DNA of 7,683 nucleotides from CAKRHR01 sp964423195 (GTDB lineage Bacteria; Bacillota; Clostridia; Lachnospirales; Lachnospiraceae), in contig CAYRDY010000096.1 of the NCBI GenBank assembly GCA_964423195.1, forward strand, positions 1 through 7,683, read 5' to 3'. The position numbers were made by a program, and so were the translations under genes. This document shows, in pieces, positions 1 through 5,801 of the stretch. Within the stretch, counting starts at the first letter, position 1. The number at the start of each line of letters is the position of its first letter. Below the pieces are notes generated by a model that saw only the letters and a list, made by a program, of their open reading frames with translations, had not been told where the DNA came from and searched no databases.

Positions 1-31
1 CCAGGATTTATGCGGCCTGGAAAGATTTTTT
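1..31 (+). terminator. Possible intrinsic terminator at the window edge
   Basis: A 5-bp perfect stem, CCAGG (1-5) with CCTGG (16-20), is followed after a short A-rich stretch by six Ts (26-31). This could be the end of an intrinsic terminator for a gene lying left of the window; the stem may extend beyond position 1. The three As between stem and T-tract and the 10-nt loop weaken the call. Confidence 0.28.
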
Positions 32-183
32 CTTTATTCAACTGTCAAACATCCGGGTCTTTTTTATAAATAAAATCGTTCATCGGCGGCACATCAGGCA
101 GGGAATCGAATGGAAGATTTCCTGCTGTTTTTTTGCCAAAAAACCTCTCAGCACTACTGCAAAACTTCGATGTATTGGGGGGC

Positions 184-211
184 TTGAAACGGTCGAAAGT
201 CTTGGTATAAT
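184..211 (+). promoter_or_regulatory. Sigma-A-type promoter for the small gene
   Basis: A -35 box TTGAAA (184-189) and a perfect -10 box TATAAT (206-211) are separated by 16 bp. Transcription would begin near 218 and run into the gene at 344, leaving a leader of roughly 125 nt. The match is good for a vegetative promoter, but activity is inferred only from consensus. Confidence 0.6.
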
Positions 212-239
212 GATAGATAAAGAGAGAATTTTCATTTTC

Positions 240-252
240 TGAAACACTTTCA
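240..252. promoter_or_regulatory. Inverted repeat TGAAA-N3-TTTCA, possible operator
   Basis: Perfect 5-bp arms TGAAA (240-244) and TTTCA (248-252) flank a 3-bp spacer. The same arms recur at 286-299 with a 4-bp spacer. Both lie downstream of the promoter at 184-211, where a bound repressor could block transcription. No known regulator consensus is matched with confidence. Confidence 0.3.
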
Positions 253-284
253 ATATCATATGTGCCGCCGGAATGGGATTTAGC

Positions 285-347
285 GTGAAAATATTTTCAT
301 TACTATTTGCGCCATCAACCGAGGGCGGCGGAATGGAGCATTTATGA
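285..347 (+). CDS. Possible 20-codon leader ORF coupled to the small gene
   Basis: A GTG at 285 opens a 20-codon frame (VKIFSLLF... to ...GGGMEHL) that ends in TGA at 345-347, overlapping the ATG (344-346) of the next gene as ATGA. A purine-rich GGGA (275-278) lies 6 nt upstream of the GTG. Such an arrangement can couple translation of a leader peptide to the downstream gene. It is short, starts with GTG and could be chance, so the call is tentative; no known leader peptide is recognised. Confidence 0.22.
   Translation: MKIFSLLFAPSTEGGGMEHL
286..299. promoter_or_regulatory. Perfect 14-bp palindrome TGAAAATATTTTCA
   Basis: This is a perfect palindrome whose outer five bases match the arms of the dyad at 240-252. 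Its centre is about 46 bp downstream of that of the first. It overlaps the start of the possible leader ORF. It could be an operator or simply an AT-rich coincidence; the paired occurrence is the argument for function. Confidence 0.33.
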
Positions 348-622
348 AAACCTGGGAGGAAAGATTGGTTGCGCTGCTGGATGGTTTTAAGGATGATAAT
401 ATGACCAAATTTCGCGAGGAGAATCTTCAGTACAGGGAGCTGGTACAGGAGGAGGTCGAAGCGCAGCGGAGACTGGATCAGATCCGTCTGACAGAAGCGC
501 AGCGGGAGGCCGCGATGGAGGTCATTGAAAAACAGAGCGTTGTGGACTCAAAACTGATCACGGAGAGTTACCTGCAGGGGATTCGGGACAGTCTCAGAAC
601 CCTGAAGTTCTTTACAGAGTGA
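344..622 (+). CDS. Small helical hypothetical protein, 92 aa
   Basis: Function is not recognised. The ATG at 344 is supported by GGAG (335-338) 5 nt upstream. The product is charged, rich in Glu, Gln, Arg and Leu, and lacks cysteines, a signal peptide and membrane segments. Roughly residues 20-65 look like a long amphipathic helix or helical hairpin, and the C-terminal part (about residues 72-90, SYLQGIRDSLRTLKFF) looks like a second helix. Size, Glu-rich helices and the Y-x2-G-x-R motif near the C-terminus recall small uncharacterised Firmicutes proteins of the DUF6809 type; this is a resemblance from memory, not a database hit. It has its own promoter and converges on the phosphatase gene with only 21 nt between the stop codons. 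No link to the sulfur operon is evident. Confidence 0.62.
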   Translation: MKTWEERLVALLDGFKDDNMTKFREENLQYRELVQEEVEAQRRLDQIRLTEAQREAAMEVIEKQSVVDSKLITESYLQGIRDSLRTLKFFTE

Positions 623-643
623 ACGAGGCGGCTGCCGTACAAT

Positions 644-1417
644 TTAAAAAAGCATATATGATTGCAGTTCGCTATGAATCAGGGTATTTGAGGCGAGGAC
701 GTTCTGATTGACCACATATTTCAGTGGCCGGCCGGCGATATCTGTCACCGTGCCGCCGGCCTCCTCGACGATCAGTGATCCCGCGGCAAAATCCCATGGC
801 TTGAGATTGCGCTCGAAATAGCCGTCGAGACGTCCGCAGGCTACATAGCACAGATCGAGCGCGGCTGAACCGCTGCGGCGGATGTCGAGCGAGTGTTCGA
901 AGATTTGCCGAAAGATTTTGAAATTCGCAGGCGCCAGCTCCTTGTCATAGGGGGATGTGCCGATGGAGATCATGCTGTCCTTTAGATCGGCGTTTTCGGT
1001 GACGCGGATAGGGTTCCCGTTGAGGAAAGCGCCCTCGCCGCACACGGCATGAAAAGTTTCCTCAGAAAACGGATTGTAGACGACGGCGGCTGCCATGTGC
1101 CCGTCCTCGTAATAGCCGAGTGAGATGGCGCTGTGGCGGTAGCCGTAGATGAGGTTCAGTGTGCCGTCGATCGGATCAAGGATCCACATGGGTTTTGAGG
1201 GATCCACATGATGCATATGCTCTTCCTCGCCCATCAACTGGACGTCAGGGTAGAGTTTGCCGAGTTCCTCCAACAAAAAATGCTGGACGGAGGTATCGAC
1301 TTTGGTGACAAAATCCGCCAGCCCTTTCACCGAAATCTCATGTGCGGCGTATTCATCCATGATCAGCGGCCTTGCCGCGTGAACCAGTGCAGTGACTTTT
1401 TCAATATCAATATTCAT
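644..1417 (-). CDS. Inositol monophosphatase family protein
   Basis: This is a 257-residue Mg2+-dependent sugar-phosphate phosphatase of the IMPase/FIG superfamily, presumably cytoplasmic. Visible signatures are the metal-ligand GEE at residues 63-65, the core DPIDGT at 81-86 (followed by LNLIYGY, close to the usual NFxHG), and WD at 208-209 within WDFAAGSLIVEEAGG. The DFVTKVD segment (35-41) fits the usual D-x-VTxxD motif. Length is normal for the family. I chose the ATG at 1415-1417 because AGAGGT (1429-1424) sits 6 nt upstream and because the frame open to 1546 adds 43 residues that do not look like the family and run into the promoter. The likely substrate is inositol-1-phosphate or a related sugar phosphate. 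The DPIDGTxN form points to IMPase/SuhB rather than the PAP phosphatase CysQ, so a sulfur role is not supported. It is transcribed divergently from the molybdoenzyme operon. Confidence 0.93.
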   Translation of the reverse strand: MNIDIEKVTALVHAARPLIMDEYAAHEISVKGLADFVTKVDTSVQHFLLEELGKLYPDVQLMGEEEHMHHVDPSKPMWILDPIDGTLNLIYGYRHSAISLGYYEDGHMAAAVVYNPFSEETFHAVCGEGAFLNGNPIRVTENADLKDSMISIGTSPYDKELAPANFKIFRQIFEHSLDIRRSGSAALDLCYVACGRLDGYFERNLKPWDFAAGSLIVEEAGGTVTDIAGRPLKYVVNQNVLASNTLIHSELQSYMLF

Positions 1418-1423
1418 CAAAAG

Positions 1424-1429
1424 ACCTCT
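1424..1429 (-). promoter_or_regulatory. Ribosome binding site deciding the phosphatase start
   Basis: AGAGGT on the minus strand, 6 nt before the ATG at 1417. The farther upstream in-frame start at 1546 lies at the -35 box of the promoter and has no comparable site. Confidence 0.7.
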
Positions 1430-1454
1430 TTTCAAATTTGGGCTGAAACTATCG

Positions 1455-1479
1455 TAAAAGCCCTGGCGATCGGCTTTTA
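1455..1479 (-). other. Stem-loop in the phosphatase mRNA leader
   Basis: TAAAAGCC (1455-1462) and GGCTTTTA (1472-1479) form a perfect 8-bp stem with a 9-nt loop. It lies within the roughly 95-nt leader between the minus-strand promoter and the phosphatase start. A second 6-bp inverted pair, ATGCGC/GCGCAT (1489-1494 and 1505-1510), is closer to the transcription start. No U-tract follows, so these are leader hairpins rather than a clear terminator; their role is unknown. Confidence 0.35.
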
Positions 1480-1517
1480 TCAATGCCCATGCGCTGTGCG
1501 AGCGGCGCATGATGATT

Positions 1518-1546
1518 AGTTTAGTGAGTTTACCGAAATTTGTCAA
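1518..1546 (-). promoter_or_regulatory. Strong sigma-A-type promoter of the phosphatase gene
   Basis: On the minus strand a perfect -35 box TTGACA (1546-1541) is separated by exactly 17 bp from a -10 box TAAACT (1523-1518). Transcription would start near 1511, giving a leader of about 95 nt. The -35 box lies inside the first copy of the intergenic repeat. The second copy (1581-1585) repeats the TTGAC but has no matching -10 box. Confidence 0.72.
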
Positions 1547-1635
1547 GTGAAATTAATTTTCTGTCATTTTACCGGAAATTGTCAAGTGAAATATGCGTTC
1601 CGTCATTGTGAAATATGTGTTCCGTCATTTTGCCG
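1529..1635. repeat. Mosaic short tandem repeats in the divergent promoter region
   Basis: Two modules alternate. Module A is TTTACCG followed by an A/T-rich stretch and GTCAA (1529-1546 and 1568-1585, period 39 bp); a shortened TTTGCCG occurs at 1629-1635. Module B is 22 bp of the form GTGAAAT-N5-TTCYGTCATT (1547-1568, 1586-1607 and 1608-1629); the last two copies are directly adjacent and differ at one base (C1596 versus T1618). The order is A-B-A-B-B-A'. The array lies between the outward-facing promoters of the phosphatase and the molybdoenzyme operon, which suits repeated regulator binding sites. A remnant of an insertion-sequence end with internal repeats is an alternative. Confidence 0.75.
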
Positions 1636-1646
1636 TTTTTGCCACT

Positions 1647-1674
1647 TTGTTTTTTATCATCTGTATGGTATACT
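1647..1674 (+). promoter_or_regulatory. Probable promoter of the molybdoenzyme-asr operon
   Basis: A -10 box TATACT (1669-1674) is preceded by TGG, giving an extended -10, and by TTGTTT (1647-1652) at 16-bp spacing as a moderate -35. Transcription would begin near 1681, giving a leader of about 125 nt to the ATG at 1805. A perfect palindrome overlaps the last two bases of the -10 box, so the promoter is probably controlled. It is the best candidate between the repeat array and the first gene. Confidence 0.55.
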
Positions 1675-1690
1675 TTTGATATATCAAAAG
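1673..1690. promoter_or_regulatory. Perfect 18-bp palindrome, likely operator at the operon start
   Basis: CTTTTGATATATCAAAAG is perfectly self-complementary and covers the end of the -10 box and the expected transcription start. This is a classic position for a dimeric repressor. The arms TTGAT and ATCAA resemble half-sites of the CRP/FNR family, but the spacer is 2 bp rather than the 4 bp of FNR sites, so I do not assign it to FNR. The cognate regulator is not encoded in the window. Confidence 0.6.
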
Positions 1691-1793
1691 ATAACAGGGG
1701 TTTTTAGATCTTTGTTGTGATAAGAGAACGGTGATTCTGTGCGGAACAGATCATTTGATTATTTCCGGCAAATTTTCCTGCCGGTGAAAAGAC

Positions 1794-1799
1794 AGGAGG
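1794..1799 (+). promoter_or_regulatory. Ribosome binding site deciding the molybdoenzyme start
   Basis: A perfect AGGAGG lies 5 nt before the ATG at 1805. The upstream in-frame GTG at 1739 has no comparable site, so the ATG is preferred and the product is 914 rather than 936 residues. Confidence 0.8.
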
Positions 1800-1804
1800 A
1801 GCTT

Positions 1805-4549
1805 ATGGAGGAGCAAAACAGAGTGAAGCATTTCATGGATGTGTTTGATCCGGGGCCGATTTCGCCAGAACTGACTGGGCCGCTGGGGCTTGTCAGCGGC
1901 GAGACGAATACCGGTGGCGGGGACGAGATCAAGCGCATCAAAACCTGCTGCCGTGCCTGTATTGCCAACTGCGGTGTGATCGCCACGGTAAAGAATGGCC
2001 GGGTGATCAAGCTGGAGGGCAATCCGGAGGATCCGATGAGCAAGGGTCGCATGTGCGCGAAGGGACTCTCCGGCATTCAGGCGTTGTATCATCCGAACCG
2101 GAACAAATACCCGATGAAGCGCGTCGGCAAGCGGGGTGAAAATAAGTGGCAGCGCATCTCGTGGGATGAGGCCATTGACACGATCGCGAGGAAACTGATG
2201 GAGACCCGCGAGAAATACGGGGCGGAGGCCGTCTTCTGTTCGACGGGCGGAGGCGGCAATCCGGAAATCTGGAGTATCGCCCGCTTCTGCAATATTTTCG
2301 GCACGCCGAACTGGTTTGAGCCGGGCTGCGCGCAGTGTTATCTGCCGCGCGTGCTGGCCTATACGATGATGTACGGCGGCATGGATCCGAGCATTGCCGA
2401 TTCCAATGCCCTGGAACTCTATTTTCCGGAGGATACGCCGATCAAGACGCTGGTGCTGTGGGGCACGGATCCCTCCTATTCATGTCCGGCAAGCGGCGGC
2501 GGCATGGTCGTCGATCTGCGCGCGAAGGGCGTGAAGACAGTGGTCGTCGACCCGCGTTTTACGCCGGACGCGGCAAAGGCCGATGTGTGGCTGCCGATCC
2601 GACCGGGCAGCGATGTGGCGCTGATGCTGGCGTGGATCCGCTATATGATTGAGCATGAACTCTATGACAAAGAATTTGTCACCAAATGGACGAATCTGCC
2701 GTATCTGGTCAACACGAAGACGCACATGTTGCTGAGAGCCAAAGTCAGTGGCGTCCCTGACGAGCCGGATACATTTATGGTCTGGGACAAAAAGACGGAT
2801 CAGGCGCAGCCGCTGGAATATCCGTGGAATGATGATCTCGACGCGGCGCTGTTCGGCACATTTGAGATCGGCGGCGAAACTTTTAAGACCGGATTCACCC
2901 TGCTGTGGGAGCGGGCCAAAGGCTATACGCTGGAAAGGGCTGCCGAGCTTTGCTGGCTTGACGCGGCGCAGATTGAAAAGGCCATCCGCCTTTTCGCGGA
3001 GAATGTGCCGAGTGGCCTGGCCATCGGCGTGGCCACCGACCAGACGCCGAATTCCGTGCAGGCAGCCATGGCCGCCTGTATCATCGATATCCTCAGGGGC
3101 AATGTGGAGCGGCCGGGTGCGCTCTTGCAGCGCTTTCGCACCAGCGGCACATTTGACATGCCGAATTATCCGGTGCCGATCGCGGCGAAACGCCTGCCGA
3201 ACGAGCAGCTGAAGAAACGCCTCGGTGGGATTGAGCATAAGGGCCTTCATATCTGGTACGCTGGGCACCCGTCCAGTATCTTGGACGCGATCCTCACCGG
3301 CAAGCCGTACAAGCCGCGCGTATGGATCGACCGCTCCGGCAATAAGATGGGCGCGGTGGCCGACAGCCAGCGATGGGAGAAGGCCATCAACGAGCTGGAT
3401 TTCATTGTCCATGTGTATATGTACCCGACGTCGTTCTCGGCCTATGCGGATATTTTGATTCCGGCGGAGGAATGGCTGGAGACCGATATGCTGGTGGAGA
3501 CCTGCAATACCTTAAATGCCCGGCAGGCGGTGACGCACTTGTGGGAGACTGTCGATGAGACGGTTTTCTGGTCGAGACTCGCCAAGCGGTGCGGGGAATT
3601 GGGTCATGAGGCGTGCGCGAAGGCATTTGACGCCGAGTATATGGGCGATGATCTGCCGTACTGGGAGAAGGTCGACGAGATTTTTGACCATTTCCTGGGC
3701 AGGATCGGCCTGACATGGGAGAGATTAAAAGAAATCACGCCGTACACGTATATGAGCAAAAAAGACTGGGCTTCCTATTATGTCTATCAGCAAATAGATG
3801 AAAAGACCGGCAAGCCGAGGGGCTTTGCCACGCCTTCCAAGAAATGTGAGCTCTATCTGGAGAGCATGATCACGCTCTCAAGGACAGGGCAGCCGTTTGC
3901 GGCGTGCGAACTGCCGCCGGCATCGAAAGATTACGACCCGCTGCCGTATTATCTGGAGCCGTCCGAGAGCCCGCTGGATCCGGAGATGGCAAAAGAGTAT
4001 CCGCTGGTCATGACCGGCGGGCGCGTGCCGTTTTATCATCACAATACGCTGCGCAATATTCCGTGGCTGCGTGAGATTTATCCTGTGCCGGAGCTGTGGA
4101 TTCACCCGACTGCCGCCGAAAAATACGGCGTGTCCGACGGCGACTGGGTGTGGGTTGAGTCTAAGCGCGGCAAAATCCGCGCGGTGGCGGCCGTGACCGA
4201 GGGTATCAATCCGGGCGCGGTCTATATGGAGCGCTTCTGGAATCCGGAGACGCTGGATACGGAGACACACGGCTGGAAGGAAATGAATGTCAACGTGCTC
4301 ACCAAGTCCGACGCGCCGTTCAATGATGTGGTCGGCACCTATACGCTGCGCGCCTTCCTCGTCAAAGTGTCGCGGGCGGACGGACCGCCGGAGGGTATCT
4401 GGACGAAGCCGGAGGACTTTAAGGCATGGCTGCCGCAGCCGAGCGCGCCGACAGAAGATGTGCCTTTCCCAAATCATCCGAATCACGCGAAAGATCATCC
4501 GGCACAGGCGCCAAAAGCCGCCGATGCGTTTGAGGAGGTGAGGTCATGA
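1805..4549 (+). CDS. Molybdopterin oxidoreductase catalytic subunit (DMSO reductase superfamily, PsrA/PhsA-like)
   Basis: Catalytic subunit carrying a bis-pterin molybdenum (or tungsten) cofactor and one 4Fe-4S cluster; substrate unassigned. The N-terminal cluster motif is C49-x2-C52-x3-C56-x27-C84. Residues about 110-560 form the MopB core, including LWGTDPS (218-224) and VVVDPRFT (247-254). The likely metal ligand is Cys178 in AQCYLPR, with Cys175 three residues earlier as the alternative. GFATPSKKCELYLE (673-686) leads into the C-terminal dinucleotide-binding domain (about 731-856), and a Pro-rich tail (857-914) follows. The start at 1805 has a perfect AGGAGG; GTG at 1739 would add 22 residues. 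Neither start gives a twin-arginine signal or hydrophobic leader, so the enzyme should be cytoplasmic, unlike exported PsrA, PhsA or TtrA. The stop overlaps the ferredoxin gene by 4 nt (ATGA). Thiosulfate, polysulfide or another sulfur compound is a context-based guess. An organic substrate, as for catechol dehydroxylases or acetylene hydratase in the same superfamily, is not excluded. Confidence 0.93.
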   Translation: MEEQNRVKHFMDVFDPGPISPELTGPLGLVSGETNTGGGDEIKRIKTCCRACIANCGVIATVKNGRVIKLEGNPEDPMSKGRMCAKGLSGIQALYHPNRNKYPMKRVGKRGENKWQRISWDEAIDTIARKLMETREKYGAEAVFCSTGGGGNPEIWSIARFCNIFGTPNWFEPGCAQCYLPRVLAYTMMYGGMDPSIADSNALELYFPEDTPIKTLVLWGTDPSYSCPASGGGMVVDLRAKGVKTVVVDPRFTPDAAKADVWLPIRPGSDVALMLAWIRYMIEHELYDKEFVTKWTNLPYLVNTKTHMLLRAKVSGVPDEPDTFMVWDKKTDQAQPLEYPWNDDLDAALFGTFEIGGETFKTGFTLLWERAKGYTLERAAELCWLDAAQIEKAIRLFAENVPSGLAIGVATDQTPNSVQAAMAACIIDILRGNVERPGALLQRFRTSGTFDMPNYPVPIAAKRLPNEQLKKRLGGIEHKGLHIWYAGHPSSILDAILTGKPYKPRVWIDRSGNKMGAVADSQRWEKAINELDFIVHVYMYPTSFSAYADILIPAEEWLETDMLVETCNTLNARQAVTHLWETVDETVFWSRLAKRCGELGHEACAKAFDAEYMGDDLPYWEKVDEIFDHFLGRIGLTWERLKEITPYTYMSKKDWASYYVYQQIDEKTGKPRGFATPSKKCELYLESMITLSRTGQPFAACELPPASKDYDPLPYYLEPSESPLDPEMAKEYPLVMTGGRVPFYHHNTLRNIPWLREIYPVPELWIHPTAAEKYGVSDGDWVWVESKRGKIRAVAAVTEGINPGAVYMERFWNPETLDTETHGWKEMNVNVLTKSDAPFNDVVGTYTLRAFLVKVSRADGPPEGIWTKPEDFKAWLPQPSAPTEDVPFPNHPNHAKDHPAQAPKAADAFEEVRS
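4533..4539 (+). promoter_or_regulatory. Ribosome binding site of the ferredoxin subunit
   Basis: AGGAGGT inside the last codons of the molybdoenzyme gene, 6 nt before the ATG at 4546. With the ATGA stop/start overlap it indicates coupled, efficient translation of the partner subunit. Confidence 0.75.
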
Positions 4550-5163
4550 GTAAACTGACTTTTGTGATCGACCTGGATCGCTGCATCGGCTGCAAGGGCT
4601 GCCAGGTGGCGTGCAAGATGGAAAATGACATCGCGCTCGGCGTTTCCCGAAATGCTGTCAAACAGATCGGGCCGACCGGAACCTATCCGAATCTGCAGAT
4701 GTATTTTTTGCCGGTCATGTGTCAGCACTGTGAGAATCCAGCCTGCGTGGCTGTCTGCCCGACCGGCGCCTGTTATCAGAGCGCGGCGGACGGCGTGGTT
4801 TATATTGACCAAAGCCAGTGCATCGGCTGCCAGAGCTGCAAGAACGCATGCCCGTATGGTGTCAATATTTTAAATCGTGAACTGCGTGTGATGGATAAGT
4901 GTAATCTGTGCGCGGACGCCAGGGCGAGAGGTGAGGTGCCCGCCTGCGCGCGCAACTGTTCCGGAAGCGCGCTGATGGTCGGCGATATTGACGATCCGCA
5001 GAGTAATGTGTCCAGGCGTCTGGCCGAGGCCGGCCCGGAAAATGTTTACCAGCTGAGAGATTTCGGCAATAAACCTTCTGTCCGCTACATTTTGCGCCAC
5101 GCGGACTGGATCGATGTGATGCCGCAGGCGTGCGGGGAGACGCAAAGGGGGCGGGAGCATTGA
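4546..5163 (+). CDS. Four-cluster 4Fe-4S ferredoxin subunit (DmsB/PhsB-like)
   Basis: This is a 205-residue electron-transfer subunit expected to bind the molybdoenzyme encoded just upstream. Sixteen cysteines make four 4Fe-4S sites in the order usual for the DmsB/PsrB/NrfC family: C13-C16-C19-C23, C59-C62-C67-C71, C92-C95-C98-C102 and C119-C122-C134-C138. By family analogy, sites 1 and 4 and sites 2 and 3 exchange cysteines in the fold. There is no signal peptide or C-terminal membrane helix. It overlaps the preceding gene by 4 nt and the following chaperone gene by 4 nt (TTGA). No NrfD/DmsC-type quinol-oxidising anchor follows, so the electron donor is probably a soluble carrier, or possibly a component of the Asr complex. 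Length is normal for the family. Confidence 0.94.
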   Translation: MSKLTFVIDLDRCIGCKGCQVACKMENDIALGVSRNAVKQIGPTGTYPNLQMYFLPVMCQHCENPACVAVCPTGACYQSAADGVVYIDQSQCIGCQSCKNACPYGVNILNRELRVMDKCNLCADARARGEVPACARNCSGSALMVGDIDDPQSNVSRRLAEAGPENVYQLRDFGNKPSVRYILRHADWIDVMPQACGETQRGREH

Positions 5164-5701
5164 ACAAGAGTGAATTTGATCGGGTCACGCAAACGAGGGA
5201 GAAGATGTACCGCCTGCTTGCCCGGCTATATAAAAAAGAAATCGACGCGCCTTTGCTTGCCGCACTGAAAGCCATGCATTTTGACGGAACGGATATTTGG
5301 AATACAGAGGAAGATGCGCTGACCGAACTCGCGGCGGATTACGCGAAGGTTTTTCTGGCGGCGGGTTCCAATCAGGGCATGGCGGCCGTGCCGTATGAAT
5401 CTGTCTACACAAGTCCGAAGCGGATCGTGATGCAGGAGGCCTGGGAGCAGGTGCGGGATATTTATCGCGCGCATGGGCTTGTGCTGGGCGACGTCCCGTC
5501 CGATTATCTGGAAGACCACATGGCCTGTGAGCTGGAATATATGGCCTGGCTGTGCGGCGAGGGTCTCCTTGGCGATCAGCTGGATTTTCTCAATAATCAT
5601 CTGCTGTTGTGGGCGGCGGATTTTTGCGCGGATATCTCAAAATATGCCGGGACGGCCCTCTATCGGGCCGTCGGCAGCAGGACACTGGCGTTTTTGCAGG
5701 C
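5160..5701 (+). CDS. TorD-family molybdoenzyme chaperone, 3' end lost in the gap
   Basis: Cytoplasmic all-helical chaperone of the TorD/DmsD/NarJ type, which helps insert the molybdenum cofactor into its partner, here presumably the enzyme two genes upstream. About 180 residues are visible before the run of Ns; the family is usually about 200-220 residues, so some 20-40 are missing. Family features are PYESVYTS (79-86), the signature-like DYLEDHMACELEYMAWL (115-131) and FLNNHLLLWAADF (143-155). I chose TTG at 5160 because it overlaps the ferredoxin stop as TTGA and follows a purine-rich AAAGGGGG (5144-5151) at 8 nt. A GTG at 5130 would add 10 residues of unlikely sequence. Such chaperones often serve Tat-exported enzymes, but this partner shows no Tat signal, so a pure cofactor-loading role is inferred, as for NarJ. 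Confidence 0.88.
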
Positions 5702-5801
5702 NNNNNNNNNNNNNNNNNNNNNNNNNNNNNNNNNNNNNNNNNNNNNNNNNNNNNNNNNNNNNNNNNNNNNNNNNNNNNNNNNNNNNNNNNNNNNNNNNNN
5801 N
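5702..5801. other. Assembly gap of 100 Ns
   Basis: Exactly 100 undetermined bases, a common placeholder for a scaffold gap of unknown size. It removes the 3' end of the TorD-like gene, the start of asrA and the junction between them. If the true gap is close to 100 bp it is just large enough for the missing ends; if larger, a further gene could be hidden here. Any translation reading through it is meaningless. Confidence 0.98.

Larger units (their letters stand above)
1..343. other. Gene-free leader region upstream of the small 92-aa gene
   Basis: No convincing protein gene of normal size is visible here on either strand. The stretch is more AT-rich than the genes to the right. It holds a possible terminator remnant at the left edge, a weak A/T hairpin (127-144, arms GTTTTTT and AAAAAAC), a sigma-A-type promoter at 184-211, two related dyads at 240-252 and 286-299, and a possible GTG-started leader ORF at 285-347. 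The layout fits a regulated 5' untranslated region of about 125 nt for the gene starting at 344. Confidence 0.6.

Noticed and set aside
127..144. Hairpin of GTTTTTT and AAAAAAC as a terminator
   Set aside because: The stem is almost all A-T, weak, and has no downstream T-tract; it is likely a by-product of AT-rich intergenic sequence.
644..1417. CysQ-type PAP phosphatase, which would link this gene to sulfur metabolism
   Set aside because: The core motif reads DPIDGTLN as in IMPase/SuhB proteins, not the DPLDGTKEF form typical of CysQ, and the gene is divergent from the operon.
1418..1546. N-terminal extension of the phosphatase to an ATG at 1546
   Set aside because: The added 43 residues do not resemble the family, the start would coincide with the -35 box of a strong promoter, and the ATG at 1417 has a proper ribosome binding site.
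1529..1635. CRISPR array
   Set aside because: The repeats are short and adjacent, with no regular unique spacers of about 30 bp and no cas genes.
1676..1687. FNR/CRP box in the 18-bp palindrome
   Set aside because: The half-sites TTGAT and ATCAA are 2 bp apart rather than the required 4 bp, so the geometry does not fit an FNR dimer.
1739..1804. GTG start at 1739 for the molybdoenzyme, with a 22-residue extension possibly acting as a signal peptide
   Set aside because: There is no good ribosome binding site before the GTG, and the extension has no twin-arginine motif followed by a hydrophobic stretch; the ATG at 1805 has a perfect AGGAGG.
2480..3412. 310-codon open frame on the minus strand
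   Set aside because: It lies antisense within the molybdoenzyme gene and has no recognisable domain; it is a codon-bias shadow of a GC-rich gene.
3878..4498. 206-codon open frame on the minus strand
   Set aside because: It is antisense to the conserved C-terminal domain of the molybdoenzyme, is His/Arg-rich and low in similarity to anything known; a shadow.
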